From Trematomus loennbergii (taxonomy: Eukaryota; Chordata; Actinopteri; Perciformes; Nototheniidae): DNA of 64,000 nucleotides. Shown here piece by piece: positions 33,792-47,173 of this stretch (positions are counted from its first letter, which is position 1; each line of letters opens with the position of its first letter). Made by a program: the position numbers and the translations under genes. The DNA is taken from positions 19,332,001-19,396,000 of the forward strand of contig JAAOOA010000026.1 in the NCBI GenBank assembly GCA_012861695.1, given 5' to 3'. The notes beneath the pieces are model-generated. The model saw only the letters and a program-made list of their open reading frames with translations, made no database searches and was not told the DNA's origin.

Positions 33792-36598
33792 ATGCTTTGT
33801 CACATCTCAAACATTATGCCCCGCCTTACATAATGTCTGCTCCGGTCATCAGCAGAGGCAACTTGCCAAAAGCTGTCAAAAATGTCCGGGGCAGAAAAGG
33901 AATTCATCAACTAGCAAAATCATCATTGTGGCAGTTTTTTGGCCGGCAACGATACCTTTTAATTATGGTGTCGGCCTGAACGGTGTCAAGGGAATTGAAT
34001 ACATCATCAAAGACGAGTTGAGATCTGAAGATTAGATGTTCGAATGAGATGATGAAATGATGAAAAAGTTGTTTAAGTTATCTGTAAGTGCTGCACAATT
34101 GTATTATTTGTATTTATTGTGATTTTGGAATTGCAATTTTCGATATTATTAGGAAGGATCATTGTGTTTAGTATCATGCTCTAAACAAGGAACTTTCTAT
34201 AAAGTCTGCAGAACACTTGTTATGCTCTAGTCTACAGCAACAACATACTTTATTTTGAATGATTTTTTCAATGTTATTCCCTTTACTTAGTATTGTGCTT
34301 ACAGCTAATTGAATATTGCACAAGTCCATATTGCAAATTTAACAACATTTTGTTCCGCTGTCATCTGTATAGTACAAATCTGAAACATAAGCTTCACGAA
34401 TATAATAATATGCTGTTTTTCTCTGCTTTATACAAGTGTAAATTGATTAGGAGTTTGAACTTAATCTGAGGAAGTAATTTAATTATTAAATTACTGGAAG
34501 CAGCTGACGGAAAGATAAAACAATCATCAGTTGCAGCTGTGAAACACATCTCTCCAAGTCATCCATTACGGCTCCTTGTTTCCAGGGTAACCTCACTCCA
34601 GGTAATGATAAGATCCTTACAGACAAAAGACATACCCCGAGACCCTTTCATTTCTTTTTAGAAGTCTTTATTCTATTTTCAGCCATGAGTTATGGACTTC
34701 CTGCAGCGCGTCTCTCTCCGTGTGGCTGAGTTTCTGCTCTGATTTAATGCGAGAAGCTGTCTGTCCCTCCTCGCCAATCGCATCCAGCGCTGCAGGCCGA
34801 GCATCTAATGGACCAGAAGGGAAAACAAGCTTCTCCACCTAATGGCCAGGCTGCTCATGCAAAGCTAAAACAATCAGGGAAAAGGCAGGAGGGGGAGGGG
34901 GGGGGGGGTGCTGGTTTCCGCTTGGTGGGGTTAGAGTTGACGTGCCGGACAACAAGCTTGGAATCTGGGAGGGACGACCCCCTCATCCTCCAGAGTGACC
35001 GAGGGGATGTTGACTCCGCTGGGAGGAAGTTGTGATCTCCTCGGGGACGAGCACTTACAGATTGGAATTAATGTGGATGAATGTGGACTTGATGTTTCCT
35101 TTGTAAGATGGGGGGCAAGGGGGTGTTTTCAAGAAAGCTTAAATCAACAGATTAAAGCAAAGGCACCAGGTAATTGTTTTGGGAGCTCACAACATAAACA
35201 AATATTTGGCATTTCTATTTGATCACAATCTTGCCCCAGAGCTGACACAATTGATTAGGTAATAGACAAAAGATCATTCTGAGACAGTGTTGACATTTGA
35301 TTAAGGAATATTTCAAGCTAAAAATAAAAGAAAGGGCTTTTTTGTGCTTTTCCAGTGCGAGGATTTTCTGTTATGATGTGTTTTGAATCATTTCAAGATG
35401 AATATTTTAGGGTTTTGGTTCTTTTTTGGACATAACAAGACAAACGCTCTGAAATACTGCAATCGACATTTTTCATCAAGTTTAATTGAGAAAACTATAG
35501 GAGGATTTTGCTTTCAGGAAACACAAAAAAGGTTTGAAAAGATTGGTTTTATTCTCGAATTTTTTTTTCTGTTAAAACCACAAATGATTAGCTTTAAGTT
35601 TATGTTTTTTCTGCTCTTAAACCTTTACCCCATCCCAAGGAAGTGTTTAAGGAGAAAGTCAGGTAACATCGTAAACTAGCCCTGATTTATTGACCTCTTA
35701 TGTGAGAACCTTATGTAACAGGCCACGTTCTTCACAACCATTTTATAAGAGGTAATGACATATTGGCCTTATCGCTCGTCAACAAAACGACCGTTCTTCG
35801 CTCTTAGATCTAACCTGACCAACCGAACGTTACCCCATTTGTTATGCAAGTTTATTGGTCAGGGTGGGTTTTGGCGGGTCTTTGTAATGCTGCATGGGCG
35901 CAGAGGAAGTCGGGACAGAGGCTTGTTTATTTATAGGACAGGGAGGTCTTTCCCTTCTCTGTGGAAGTCTCAGAGTCGGCCAAACAGGCAGAGGAAGCCT
36001 CATCAATGACTTCACGTCTAGGCCTGTGACTCATTTTACAGATTCAAATGTAGCTCGTATACCCCGAGTCATGCCTGTAAAAGTACCCTTCCTCACTCCC
36101 GGGAAAACCCTTCTGGCGGTGATGTCATCGGGCACTGGCTGGGTTTTTCATTTGGGTTTTCTTTTTGATGACACTGGTACTATAGCTGCTCTTGCACTGC
36201 TCTCGTGTTTCCAAGTGTTTTAACAATGCTGAACTATGCTCTGTGTTTGCCATTTGCACACCATTGCAACTTTAAGAACTGAAAGCCCTCTCATGAAAGA
36301 AAACGTCCGTGTGGAGTGATGGAACATCCTGAAAAGAGCTACATGGCAAGCTAGTTGACTCAATTCCCGCTTTCCCTCCTCTGTGATGAGATCAGGGAGT
36401 TCACGCTTTGTGCTTAAATGGAGGTTGCCACACATCAGACCCGCCTTGAGACGACTGCTCAAGCTCCCGCAACCATCACCGTGACAACAACACCCACTGT
36501 GTTTCACAATTAGCATTCAGTCAGTCCCTGATTAGCAGCATGGCGTGTAGTGGACCACTGAAAGACACTCTGAAGGGTGTGATTTATTGCCCCCCAGG
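33792..36598. other. Intron 1, unique-looking sequence
   Basis: Contains a near-perfect 23-bp AT palindrome at 34473-34495, a G-tract at 34898-34909 and T-tracts near 35560. No gene recognised. Confidence 0.45.
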
Positions 36599-36850
36599 CA
36601 GAGGTACTCAGATCTAGAAGTACCAGAGTGTAGGAATAGTCAAAGTAAAAGTCCTGCAATCAAAATATTACTCAAGTAAAAGTAGAAAAGTATTAGCATC
36701 TAAATATACCAAAAGTACTAATTATGCAAATCGGCCCATTTTAGGATAATTAATATCATATGTTTTGATTATAATTATTGGTGCATTAACGTGTGTATCA
36801 CAGCTGTTTAAGGTGCAGCTGGTTTTAATTACTGTGTGCTTTAGTGTGTA
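36599..36850 (+). repeat. Interspersed fish repeat with CAGAGGTACTCAG start
   Basis: CAGAGGTACTCAGATC, AAGTAAAAGTCCTGCAATCA, ATTACTCAAGTAAAAGTA and GTATTAGCATC occur in the order I know from a widespread teleost repeat. A CAGAGG start suggests a hAT-type end, but the right end and target duplication were not found. Confidence 0.6.
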
Positions 36851-37401
36851 TTAACGATAACACAGGTGTGCATCATCCGAGCCTATAAAACCAAGTCAGC
36901 TGGAAACTATTCGAACCTAAATGGCCTATATTAAACCATTTGCACTGCTTTACTGCTCCGCTCTATTGCGCAAACAAAGGCACACATATCAAAATAGCAA
37001 CACACATATAGCCGTGCACAGAGACTACAGTAGTGCTTTCCTTCGGACCATAATGGATGAGATTTACATAACGGTTTGGATAAGAGAGTGGTACCATTAG
37101 GGAGATGGATCGTTACAAAGTGATCGGGGATTCATCAGGCAGCCAAACCCCGTGTGAGAAATGAGGGATGTCTCTTCTCCCGCTGCTTGTGTTTCCATTC
37201 ATTCTCTTTGACTCGCCCTGTTTTGCATACGCCCGTTCTTCCTGGGCGTGGTCACTCTCGGCCCCTTCCTCCAAGCAGATGGAAAAGCTCTTCCATTATC
37301 ACGCCTCTCCAGCACACCTCGGAGACTTCATCATGCTCACATCTCCTGCCGCCCTCACACGGGCCCCTTGTTGTGCTGCTGCCAGGCTTTAGGCCCTTCG
37401 T
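36851..37401. other. Intron 1, nothing recognised
   Basis: No repeat or gene recognised. Open frames at 37154-37465 run into the GT microsatellite and are not supported. Confidence 0.5.
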
Positions 37402-37414
37402 GTGTGTGTGTGTA

Positions 37415-37451
<37 letters not shown>
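37402..37451. repeat. GT microsatellite
   Basis: About 50 bp of GT with a few interruptions (TATG, TGCG). Confidence 0.95.
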
Positions 37452-37454
<3 letters not shown>

Positions 37455-37703
37455 TATCCCTTTAACGTTTATCTGCTCGTTTTGCATTATCAGCACAAAG
37501 CGATTGTATTGTGTTGGATTTACTGATTGCTGTTAGTGAGATGTTACTGTTGCTATTCCACATGGATGGACACAGTGCAAAGGGACAAGGAAGAAGGGGA
37601 GGAGGATGAGGAAGAAGAGGAGGGGGGGGGCATAGGGAAAGGCCAAACCATTGTCACGGTTCAAAGATCAAGGATTGTCTACGCGATGATGAAGCAGTTA
37701 AAG

Positions 37704-37942
<239 letters not shown>

Positions 37943-38484
37943 ACTTGGCATTCAGTTACTTTTTGTTTGGTTACTTCAACACCTTTGCAAAAAAAAGAAA
38001 ACTAGTGCGTTGTCCCTAGCCATTAAATAATGTTGCCTAGTGCCTGAATTGGTTGCTCACGCTGATCCACCACCATGTCAATATGTGCAGTGAAAGCAGC
38101 TCTAGGGTTAGATCTATTGCTATTGATCAGCGAGTAGAATAGAGACACAGCCCCCTCTGCCAGGAGGACGGGCGATAATGTGGGAGAGGGGAGAATCTCT
38201 GTTGTGTTAGACATCTTTGGCTCTACTTACAGCCTGAACGGTTATTTAACTCTGAGGCTAATTCAAGATATTGTTCCTTTGTAAATGAATAACATAATGT
38301 CAAAAGACAGCTAGCTGCCTGCTAGGAGGAGAGCAGTACATACCTACCAACTGTGGGCGACTGTCAATTTGAACAAGGACGATGGGGAGCGCGGACATAT
38401 CTTGTTTTAACACTGGTCTAGAAATCAAGGATTAACAAGTGTGCTATATTTGTTGTGTTGTACTCAGTTAAAAGCTGCACTTCA
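37943..38484. other. Intron 1, nothing recognised
   Basis: Between the GT array and the LTR; no signature seen. Confidence 0.5.
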
Positions 38485-38489
38485 TCATC

Positions 38490-39062
38490 TGTTACGTCCC
38501 CACTAGGGGAAGAGGAAAAGCAACACACACCAGTTGGAATTGGTAATAATTACAAGGAGTTTATTAAATAGCGATATAAACAAAATGGAAGGCAAGCAGC
38601 CTGGAGCAAACAGAAGGGCCAAAAGGGCGCAGGTTTAAATGAGCAACCAACAAAGGAAGGACTCTAAAAAGGGAGCCTAATTAAATACAAAGGAATAGAT
38701 ACTAACAAACAAAATAGCGACAAAACAACCCTCACTATCAAAGTGGTAATCACAACAACACTAAACTAAATATGGACCACACGAGTTGAGCACAGTTAAC
38801 AACAATGAAGAGCAAGTAGCGACAGGCGTCTGTTCACACATCAGAGCCTCCCGACTGATAGTTGTCCATAGGCTTTGTAGTCATCTCCGGAAGGTGTGCG
38901 CTGGACGTGCGCTGGGATTGGAGTGTGTCGGGCTCCAATCACAATCTTCGGAGGCGGGCCAGGAGGTGAGCAGCCAAGAACATCAGGGCAACCGCACAGC
39001 TCATTTACATAAAACACAGTTGAAGCAGAGTTAACAGTACCGGGGAGGCGGTGGCCGTAACA
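38490..39062 (-). mobile_element. Probable solo LTR (573 bp), minus orientation
   Basis: Begins TGTTACGTCC and ends GGCCGTAACA, the TG...CA form of LTRs with a 7-bp inverted end (TGTTACG/CGTAACA). TCATC flanks both sides (38485-38489 and 39063-39067), but the right flank lies in an ATC repeat, so this 5-bp duplication is weaker evidence than usual. On the minus strand an AATAAA signal (complement at 38560-38565) lies about 75 bp before the end, as expected for an LTR. No internal coding region or second LTR was seen. Confidence 0.7.
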
Positions 39063-39077
39063 TCATCATCATCATCA
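39061..39077. repeat. Short ATC trinucleotide repeat
   Basis: Five to six CAT units bordering the LTR. Confidence 0.85.
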
Positions 39078-39226
39078 TTGATTGATTGTATATATTTTAT
39101 CTTAACATGGGATAAAATCAGTATGCTGTCATTAGTGATAAAATAATAGGAGGAGGAATTGAAAATAAGAGTCTTATACAAACAGAAATGATCAGTCGAT
39201 GAATTGGTCAGTTGTCAAATTATTAA

Positions 39227-39671
39227 AGTGGACCTATCATGCTATATTTGAATAATATAGTGTAGGACCATACCTATATAAGGCATATTTATACTTTTTT
39301 TTTTCAAAATACCAAACAGATCATGCATTTTAGCCATGCCTCATTTTGCTCAATTTGACATTTTTTAGCTCTGTTTTTGCAAGGGCAGATTCTGTGAGAA
39401 CAGCACCATCTAGAGGCCTGGCATATGTACTACAGCGTCTCCAGCGCTTTCGAACGGCAATGGCCGTGGCTGTCTCCTCCTGATTGGTGGAGTTTGCCCA
39501 ATAGCCGTAGCGCCACTGTCAGGACAGTGTTCAAATCTGGATCAGTTTTTATCAGATCTGTTGCAGCCCCTTTTTTAGAGATATGGGTATGGAGGAAAAT
39601 AGAGAGGGTTGTGTTTTCTGACATTTGGTGAGTTCCCTGGACAAAAGTGCATTTTGCATGATAGGTCCCCT
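39227..39671. mobile_element. TTAA-flanked element with GGACCTATCATGC ends (445 bp)
   Basis: TTAA on both sides (39223-39226 and 39672-39675). The left end AGTGGACCTATCATGC and right end GCATGATAGGTCCCCT are inverted repeats. The body differs from copy 1 but has the same kind of GATTGG box, so it is a related subfamily. Confidence 0.88.
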
Positions 39672-39675
39672 TTAA

Positions 39676-40879
39676 CAAAAGCTATTCATCTTTAACAGTA
39701 AATCAAATACTTTTTTTTGTTTTGCATTATAGTCAGAAAAAACATGCCTGTTTCCTCAAGCTTTAGGACATTGTGTGTCATCTTATTGATAAAACGATTA
39801 ATAGATAATCAAGGGATTCGTCATTATCATCATGATTGCAGCATCTTTTTGAGTCACTTATCTGGGACTGGTAGATCAAATGTTTTCTGGTTCGACTTAC
39901 GAAAAGTGTGGCATTTGACTCTTTTCTTCTGTGTGTTTTGAAAGCAAAGACATCCAATGACTTCATTTTGAGCTTTATTAACACAGAGATTGGTAGGTGT
40001 TGTTAAATATGTTATTTTAAGACAAACTGTTTGACTATAGCCCATTAAACTTTGCAACCAGGATTGATTAAATGGCTTTACAGTATGTCCGACCTACAAC
40101 ATCAATCTTTTGACCTATTGTGATTGTAAGGTTCTATCCTCATCCTCATATCCCTCTTTGAGAAACTCATCCTATCGGTTACACAAGAAGCACTGAGTAG
40201 AACTCGTCACATGGAGATATTTTCCAACATGTCTAGTCCTTTCTGCCTCTATCACTCCCCCCCCTGTCTCCTGGTTACCTCTCACATCCTGTGATGCATC
40301 AGAGGAGAAGCTGTTGTTACCTGAGGAACTGAATCACCCTATATGATTGATTTTCTCACCCTCACTCCCCTCTGAGATTTCCTGTAGCCAAATGAGAGCT
40401 GGCTGCTTTGACCAGGTGGGGAAACTGTTCCATTAAGTTGACTGAAGAGCCTCTTGGGATGCTTTCTAAAAGCTGTCTGGGGCGAACTGTACAAACTAAC
40501 ATCGCCTCCAGAGTGTCTTTGACCAAACATTGGTTATACGAGAGTGGAGATAGGAAAACAAGATGTACCATCATATAAAACAGAAAAAGGCACATTTCTT
40601 GAAATTGAGAAGATAGGAGGAGGTTTTTTTAACGATACCCACAGGGGAATTTAGTTTGTTGCTGCAGCACAAGTTCAGTCAATAAGTACAGATACATGTA
40701 AAATAAAAGTAATTTAGAGATGTATTTAACACTTTAATACAGTAAAAAGATAAAAACTATAGAAAGCTATTTGGAGACAAAATCACGAGCAATCAGTAAG
40801 CGATAATATGTATTATACAGAATTATGAAATACTGATTATTAAAGAAACCCTACCAAATTAGAGTTGTTCATCTTTGTT
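39676..40879. other. Intron 1, nothing recognised
   Basis: AT-rich; no gene recognised. Confidence 0.5.
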
Positions 40880-41035
40880 TTTTCCATGTATTTTTTCTTT
40901 TAATGTTTATTTTATTATCTTTTCTTTTTAATGGCTGATTTTAAATGCCATTTTCTTAATGTCTTTCATTTTTTTGTAAAGCACTTTGAATTGCCTTGTG
41001 TTGAAAGGTGCTATATAAATAAACTTGCCTTGCCT
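40880..41035 (+). mobile_element. L2-like LINE 3' terminus
   Basis: T-rich text leads to GTAAAGCACTTTGAATTGCC and AAAGGTGCTATATAAATAAA, the typical 3' end of fish L2-type LINEs, followed by CTTGCC repeats. No coding portion remains, as in most 5'-truncated copies. Confidence 0.8.
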
Positions 41036-42514
41036 TTGTTTGATAAACGACTTAAATTATTATTATTAACTGTCCATTTTTGACAACCATTTAATACTTA
41101 TCCTTTAATCACTAAATCAATTAGCATTTCCACTCAGGTAGCTTTGGATCCAGTGTCCTTCTCCACTCATTAACTTCTACCAGCCAGAAAATCTCATTTT
41201 ATCTGCATATTCAGTTTCTCATCATACAGCTTCTTTAAAAAAGAGATACAAAGGTGTTTGGTTTGAAGCACTAACACTTAACAGACTACCAGCAGTGAAG
41301 AAGTAATGGTAAAATAAATCTTGAGATAAATCCCTGCGGTTCTTGGAGAAGTGAGATGTATCTGTGTTGGACCAGCGTGTTTTACATTCTGGCAGCACGC
41401 CTTTCTTTTTTAGCCGCTGACACAGGACTGAAGCGGTCCAGCCAGCTAGAGAGGGCCAGAGAGAGACGTGGAGACGCACAGCGAGAGGGGAGAGTCACGG
41501 CAGTGCACACAGCAATTTAAATTTTAATTGCCTAGATTTATCTTCCCGTACAGTGTGACGGGCTGATAACTAGGGCTGATAGCGCAGAGAGGCTGTTTGT
41601 TAAAGCTCAGGCTTCATCCAGATATTGGGGCAGGAGCCGCGAGGAAAAGAGCAGAATGGATTTACCGCGACATTTCTTAACCTCCGACAAACACCCGCGT
41701 TTCACAGTACAATGCACAGTTCAGCCAAGGCTTAAGTGCTGAGAAATATCCTGAAAGCCTGGCAAATTGGCCGATTTCAGTCTGTCTGTGACACTACATC
41801 ACCTACGTTTAGGACCACAGTATACTGCATCAACGCTTAGCTCATAAAGTCAACAGTTGGACTGTGCCGAGGTAATCTTTTCCTCAGGTTGCCCGGTTAC
41901 ATTTTTAAAAGTGACTGGGTTTGTTTGTCAGATCAAGAAAGTAAAAAGCCTTATCTTACAAAGTGCTATGTTACAAGTAATAGATGGTGTTTTTCAGTGT
42001 AACCGGTGTGAAAGCTTTCACTGTAGCAATATGTGTCGACGTGCAGTACATTCTTCATCACTCTTTGGCATTGCAGTAAAACAATAACACATTTCCCAAT
42101 GACATGACATGACAACAGTCTGAGATACTGTTGATGCATTAGGGGCATGTTCTAGCAAGAAAAAAAGAAAAAAAAAGTAACAACATAAAAGTAGAACAGT
42201 GTAGCCAGTGGGGAAAAACTTTAATTATTTGTTTTATTTATATAACTGAGGATAGGCAAGCATTCTTTGAGATTGTGAACCTAAGATGACATGCTGGAGA
42301 CCAGGTTAGAAACAGGTAATCACGCTACAAAAAAACAACACATACACAACGCATGTCATTACAGTGTGTATTACAATAGTGGTAACCAAGGTATTATGTG
42401 GTTAATAACAGAACGTTTGGTAATTCCCTGCTAAATCCAATATTACTGGTAGGTTGGTACAGATGTCAGAATAAAACTATTCACCTCAAAAATGACTTAA
42501 ATGCTTTTTATTTG
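41036..42514. other. Intron 1, unique-looking sequence
   Basis: 41560-41700 is complex text with CpGs (GAGCCGCGAGG, TTTACCGCGAC) and may be conserved. A-rich tract near 42160-42177. No gene recognised. Confidence 0.45.
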
Positions 42515-42640
42515 AGCCTTGGGGGGTTACAGTTTTAGAGTGTTATAGGTCCTTGTGCATGTATATGGACCCTAACCCTACCTCCTACAAAGGCTACAAT
42601 CTCAAAGTTCCTCCATCACAACAGAGCTGGCCAGCTCTTA
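42515..42640 (-). mobile_element. Fragment of the TTAA-type family
   Basis: CCTTGTGCATGTATATGGA and CAAAGGCTACAATCTCAAAG match internal segments of copy 1 (near 290-312) and of the copy at 52494. Ends are not identifiable. Confidence 0.5.
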
Positions 42641-45600
42641 TTCCTGTATAACCATGAAAGTTAATAAATATTGTTGGAACATTCTCAAAATTAATTAGCA
42701 TTTTCAACACACAATGCTCTCGGCTTCATCCCTTTGCTGTATCTGTCAAGTTAATGTTCAGAATGCATTTCGACCCACATCTCTAGCGTCTTCTTGGATG
42801 AAGCCTGATTAAACATTAAAACATTAAAAGTTTCCAAAGTTTTCCAAGTGCATATTGGCTCCACCGGCTTTACTTACTACAGCTAATAATTCAGTGATCC
42901 TTCCTGAAGCCCTGAGAGCTGGTTAATATTCTCATGCCTGTGCAGATCCGGTCCATAGTTAAGAGCATGTCTCTGCATGGTACTGAGAATATGAGGTTGT
43001 CACACTGAGCAAACTTCATAATTTAGACCCCCCCTACACCCTTTTATTTCCCCTCCTCATTCACGCTGTCTTTTCCATCTCATCCATCCATCGTCCCTTA
43101 TCATCCTCTGGCCTCCTTTCTACAAGTGTACGCTTCACTTACTCTTCCACGCTGTGAATCTCTGTACGCCAGTCACATTTTTACAAGTTATCATCCAAAT
43201 AAAGGCTCTTGACCTCCCATCTGCGCCTTTCTTTCCCCTCCTCTTTCTTTTCCATCTGTTAATGCTCTATTCCCAGCAGCCATTTAGCTTCATTCTCAGG
43301 CAAACGCGTGTCAACAAATGCAATGAAAGTGTAATTGAAAAATCTTCTTATGGGACACAGCGGCATAATGTGTAATTTCCTCAGCAAACACTGTGCCACC
43401 ATGCTGTTTTTGTAATATGCTCACACTCCTCACACTCAATAGGCATTGTGCCCTGGAGTTGCATCTCAAATTGCGCAATATAAAACAACAACCCAAGTGG
43501 GCGATGGTTTGGAATATGAACAATCGTGTCTTTTTGTTTCCCCTTCGTATTTCCCCTGATTTCCCTTTCCCCTCCTGCCAATATTCCAACAATGAAAACC
43601 TTACAAATGTACTTAATTAACCACGGTGACATTTAACTATGCGTTATCGGAAGTGTAATGAACCGTATCGCTGTTAAAAAAAAAAATGGCACCAAGTCGA
43701 GTTTAATGGATTTCCGCATTTTGTTAGGAAAAGGGAAAAAAGGAGAAGAAACGAGTGTAAGGGAATGAGGGATTGTGGTTCATTTGGATGACAGCTGCGT
43801 GAGCTCGTTGCTGATTGAAGGTTCATCAGGTAGTTAATTTGCCGTTGAAAGCCGGGACTTCTGTGAGTGATGCCGTTTAGATGATAACACAGAGCGGAAT
43901 AACGACTGGAGAAAACTTGTTATCTGACATTCACAAGATGGAGAGACCTCATTCGTAATTAGCATCAAGATAGGAAATTAAAAGAGTTGTATAACAAAAA
44001 AAGACATACCGATTGTTAGCTTGAAGTGCTAGTAGTTATATACTAATGAATGCTGCTTGCTGATTTAATGGTTGGAGTTTTACTTGCAGCGAAATGTCGA
44101 CAGAAACTTTTATGAGTTTAGATGTAATCCATAGCAAACACACCCCAGTCATCAAAAGACGTTACGGCGGATGTATATTTTTTTTATGGCGCACATCAGC
44201 GGCAGAGTCCCAGGATCGCTGTAGGAGTGTAATCATGAACATTTGTTCCCTGATCCGAACATTATCGCCCTACTGCTCTCCCTCCAGGCACACACTATTA
44301 CCACTTAAATCACTTTATATGAGATGTTATGTTTGTGTGTGAGTCTTAAGGAAAAGGAGAAACTCACAGTTGAAGCTTCAGTGTCTCACTGCCTGCCGTT
44401 TGATGGATGGCTGGACAGTAGTATATGTCTAATTATCATTAGCCTCCTGGAGAGGGAAGCATGTTGTAATGAGGGCTCTTATTACTAGAACGCCTTCATC
44501 AGCAAATGGCTCTTCTCCTGCTGTTATGTTAAGACAATGTTGAGATGACCGTCTGTCTTTCTCAGAGGTGCAGATACGAGCTTTGCATTGCACTTACAGC
44601 AATAGCACCTAACTTATAAACCTGTAAATGGTAATACAATGTACTTAAGGGATTGAATGTAACTAATGTTTCCAATAAATCCTGTGCAACCTCCCAATCA
44701 AAGATGTGAAGCCCACTCAATTGTCCCTCCTTGCTTTTGTACAGTCAAAATAGCGATAACGATAACAAAGTCGGACGTTTTTCATTTTTCAACTTTAGTG
44801 GGTCATAACATAGGTTAATTTATCTTAGATACTCCAAACATTTCTATGTTATAAGAGCCAAAATGTGGCCTACAACAGACTAAGGCTTGTTTGTAGAAAG
44901 AAGAGCAATGTAGTAGAGCAATTATTAAACACTTTCCGGTTAGTATTGACCAGTTAAAAGAGTCTGCAGTGGTGGTATGACTCAACCATTTTGAATCAGC
45001 ACATCCATGAGAGGTCCTGAAGCATACAGTCATAAATAAGGTCCAAACAAAGGTTAGTTGATTAGTTATAGAGAGACGTATACACACAAACAAGCAGACG
45101 CATTGTTTTACCCTCATTCTCTATGCGACAAATAATAATAGTCAAATGCCAATAATATAACAATGCATGTTTGCCACCATCAGACTTTGTAGAATCACGT
45201 TTCTCTTGTTGGAATCATGTATGAACATGTGGGTTACACAGGAATTACTCAACATCTCATAGAATCCTCCAGTCATGTTCTTGGTTCAGTGATGTTGAAA
45301 GCGTTCACAGTTCAAAGACTTCTGGTGATAGTGATAACATGATGGGTTGAAAGCAATCTAATCCTGACTGTAAAGGAAAGAAAAAACCTTTTATATGCAA
45401 CTATAGGACGTGTTTCCAAGTCCAACGCAAAGCACGCTCGGAGGTATGCACATTCTCATGACACATTCTTTATGAGAAGCTTGCTTTGTACACTGTTGTG
45501 CACAATCCTCTTTTGTGGACGCGTTGGCTTCATCTGGCCCGTGGCTGGTGTGTTTTTCTTTGCAAAGAATATCAAAGGCTGACGTACAAAAGATACAGGT

Positions 45601-46685
45601 CCTCAGGATGCACAATCCACCTGCTATTGTTTAGCAGACAGTTTCTATTTCGCTGTAATCTTTTACTCTGGCTCCCTTTGTCAGACACGTGTTAAGGCCT
45701 TGTGCTGTACTTTGTTATATACACTACATATTTCTCTTTCAATTTCATAGGCTATCACATATAACAATGTACATACACTACTCAAAAAACGTTTTCCCGT
45801 GCTAGTTTTTACACATGACCTCATTATATGCTGATGCCATAGTTTGCACTCCGATAAAGGTGATTTTATTTATCTCTTTGCAGTATTCTACCTCATGTTT
45901 CGCCCCATTAACTATCACTGTGAGAGCCGTAAAGCAGGCGCTCTGTTCAGCATGCCAGCTCAGCTCACCTGAGTATACATGCGTCTGCTATATCGACCAT
46001 TCTATTGAGTCATTAAAGAGCTCAGTCGCCTGGAGGGCTGTGCGTGCGCCCTGTGTGAGTGGAGGGAATATCAAAGTTTGTGTAAGTGTAGTGTGTAGCT
46101 GTACTCAGATACTATCTGGGGTTTATTTTCCTGTATATATTTTCTCATAGTCAGCGTGATATCTTTTCCGATAAGGCTAAATGGACTGTCTCTTGTGTTA
46201 TCGGAGTCACATCAGGATGGAAACGCATACTGTAGAAATGTGTGGATGTGTGTGCGCACACTTGCAACAAAGGCAGCTGACTCTGTAGCGTGGTGCAGGA
46301 ATGAGTCCCAAACGAGTTAGCTTCTTAGCATTTCCAGCCTCCCTTGTTTTGAAGTCACTGGTTTTGTAAGATTTCCGAAAAAAGATCTGGGAGAAATACA
46401 AACTTGTTTTGCTCCGAGACATAAAATACGTCAGTAAACACCCCACTGATGAACATCTGATGGTTTCCTAAAAAGGCAATTGCTAACACGTCTCTATGTG
46501 AGATTACTAAATGGCATTACGCAAGTCTAAAGAAGTTAAAAAGAGCCTTTGGGAATCCTCTGTGTCTGGCTAAAGAAATGTAATCAGTGCACCAAGCAGT
46601 TGCTTTGGATTGTGTTGAATATTTGGGCACCCCATCCAAGGATAAATCTGCTGTATAAGTGACATTTTACTTTGACTTGCCATCA
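42641..46685. other. Intron 1, unique-looking sequence
   Basis: Pyrimidine-rich text at 43025-43260. 43770-43920 is complex and a weak regulatory candidate. No exon, RNA gene or clear transposon was recognised in about 4 kb. Confidence 0.45.
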
Positions 46686-46693
46686 TGCTATGA

Positions 46694-47165
46694 TAGGGCT
46701 GTGCAATTAATCGTATTTTAATCGCAATTACGATTTTGGCCTGCCACAATTACGAAAACAACATAATCGAAAAAAACAATTATTTTGCTTTGCTAGGTTG
46801 TGACCTGTAACATATTTGATCTAATTAATTTTGGTCTCATTTATTTGTATTCATCATATTTATATATGTTTAGTAGCTTGTGGAAGTGCGCTCCAAAATA
46901 TTTGTTGATCTTGTTTATTGGTATTATTATTTTGATATTTATTTAAATGTATCATTTATTTAATCATTTTGTATTGGTTTTTCAGTTGAATTATACGTTC
47001 AGGGTAATCAACAGTTAAAAATATACTGTTCAAATTATTATTTGTATTTGTTTTAAAGTTCAATAAATTGATTTTTTCAAAGTCAATGAATAATCGTATT
47101 TAATAATCGTGATATCAATTATTGACCCAAATAATCGTGATTTTTGCCATAATCGCACAGCCCTA
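46694..47165 (-). mobile_element. hAT-type MITE, copy 2 (472 bp, longest)
   Basis: TAGGGCTGTGCAATTAATCG start and AATCGCACAGCCCTA end. Perfect 8-bp duplication TGCTATGA (46686-46693 and 47166-47173). In opposite orientation to copies 1 and 3. It carries an extra interior of about 150 bp (around 46790-46960), so it may be closer to the ancestral element. Confidence 0.93.
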
Positions 47166-47173
47166 TGCTATGA

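Noticed and set aside
45771..45800. CACTACTCAAAAAACG resembling the end of a fish Tc1-like repeat
   Set aside because: Only about 15 bp of similarity and no opposite end or TA-flanked partner found.
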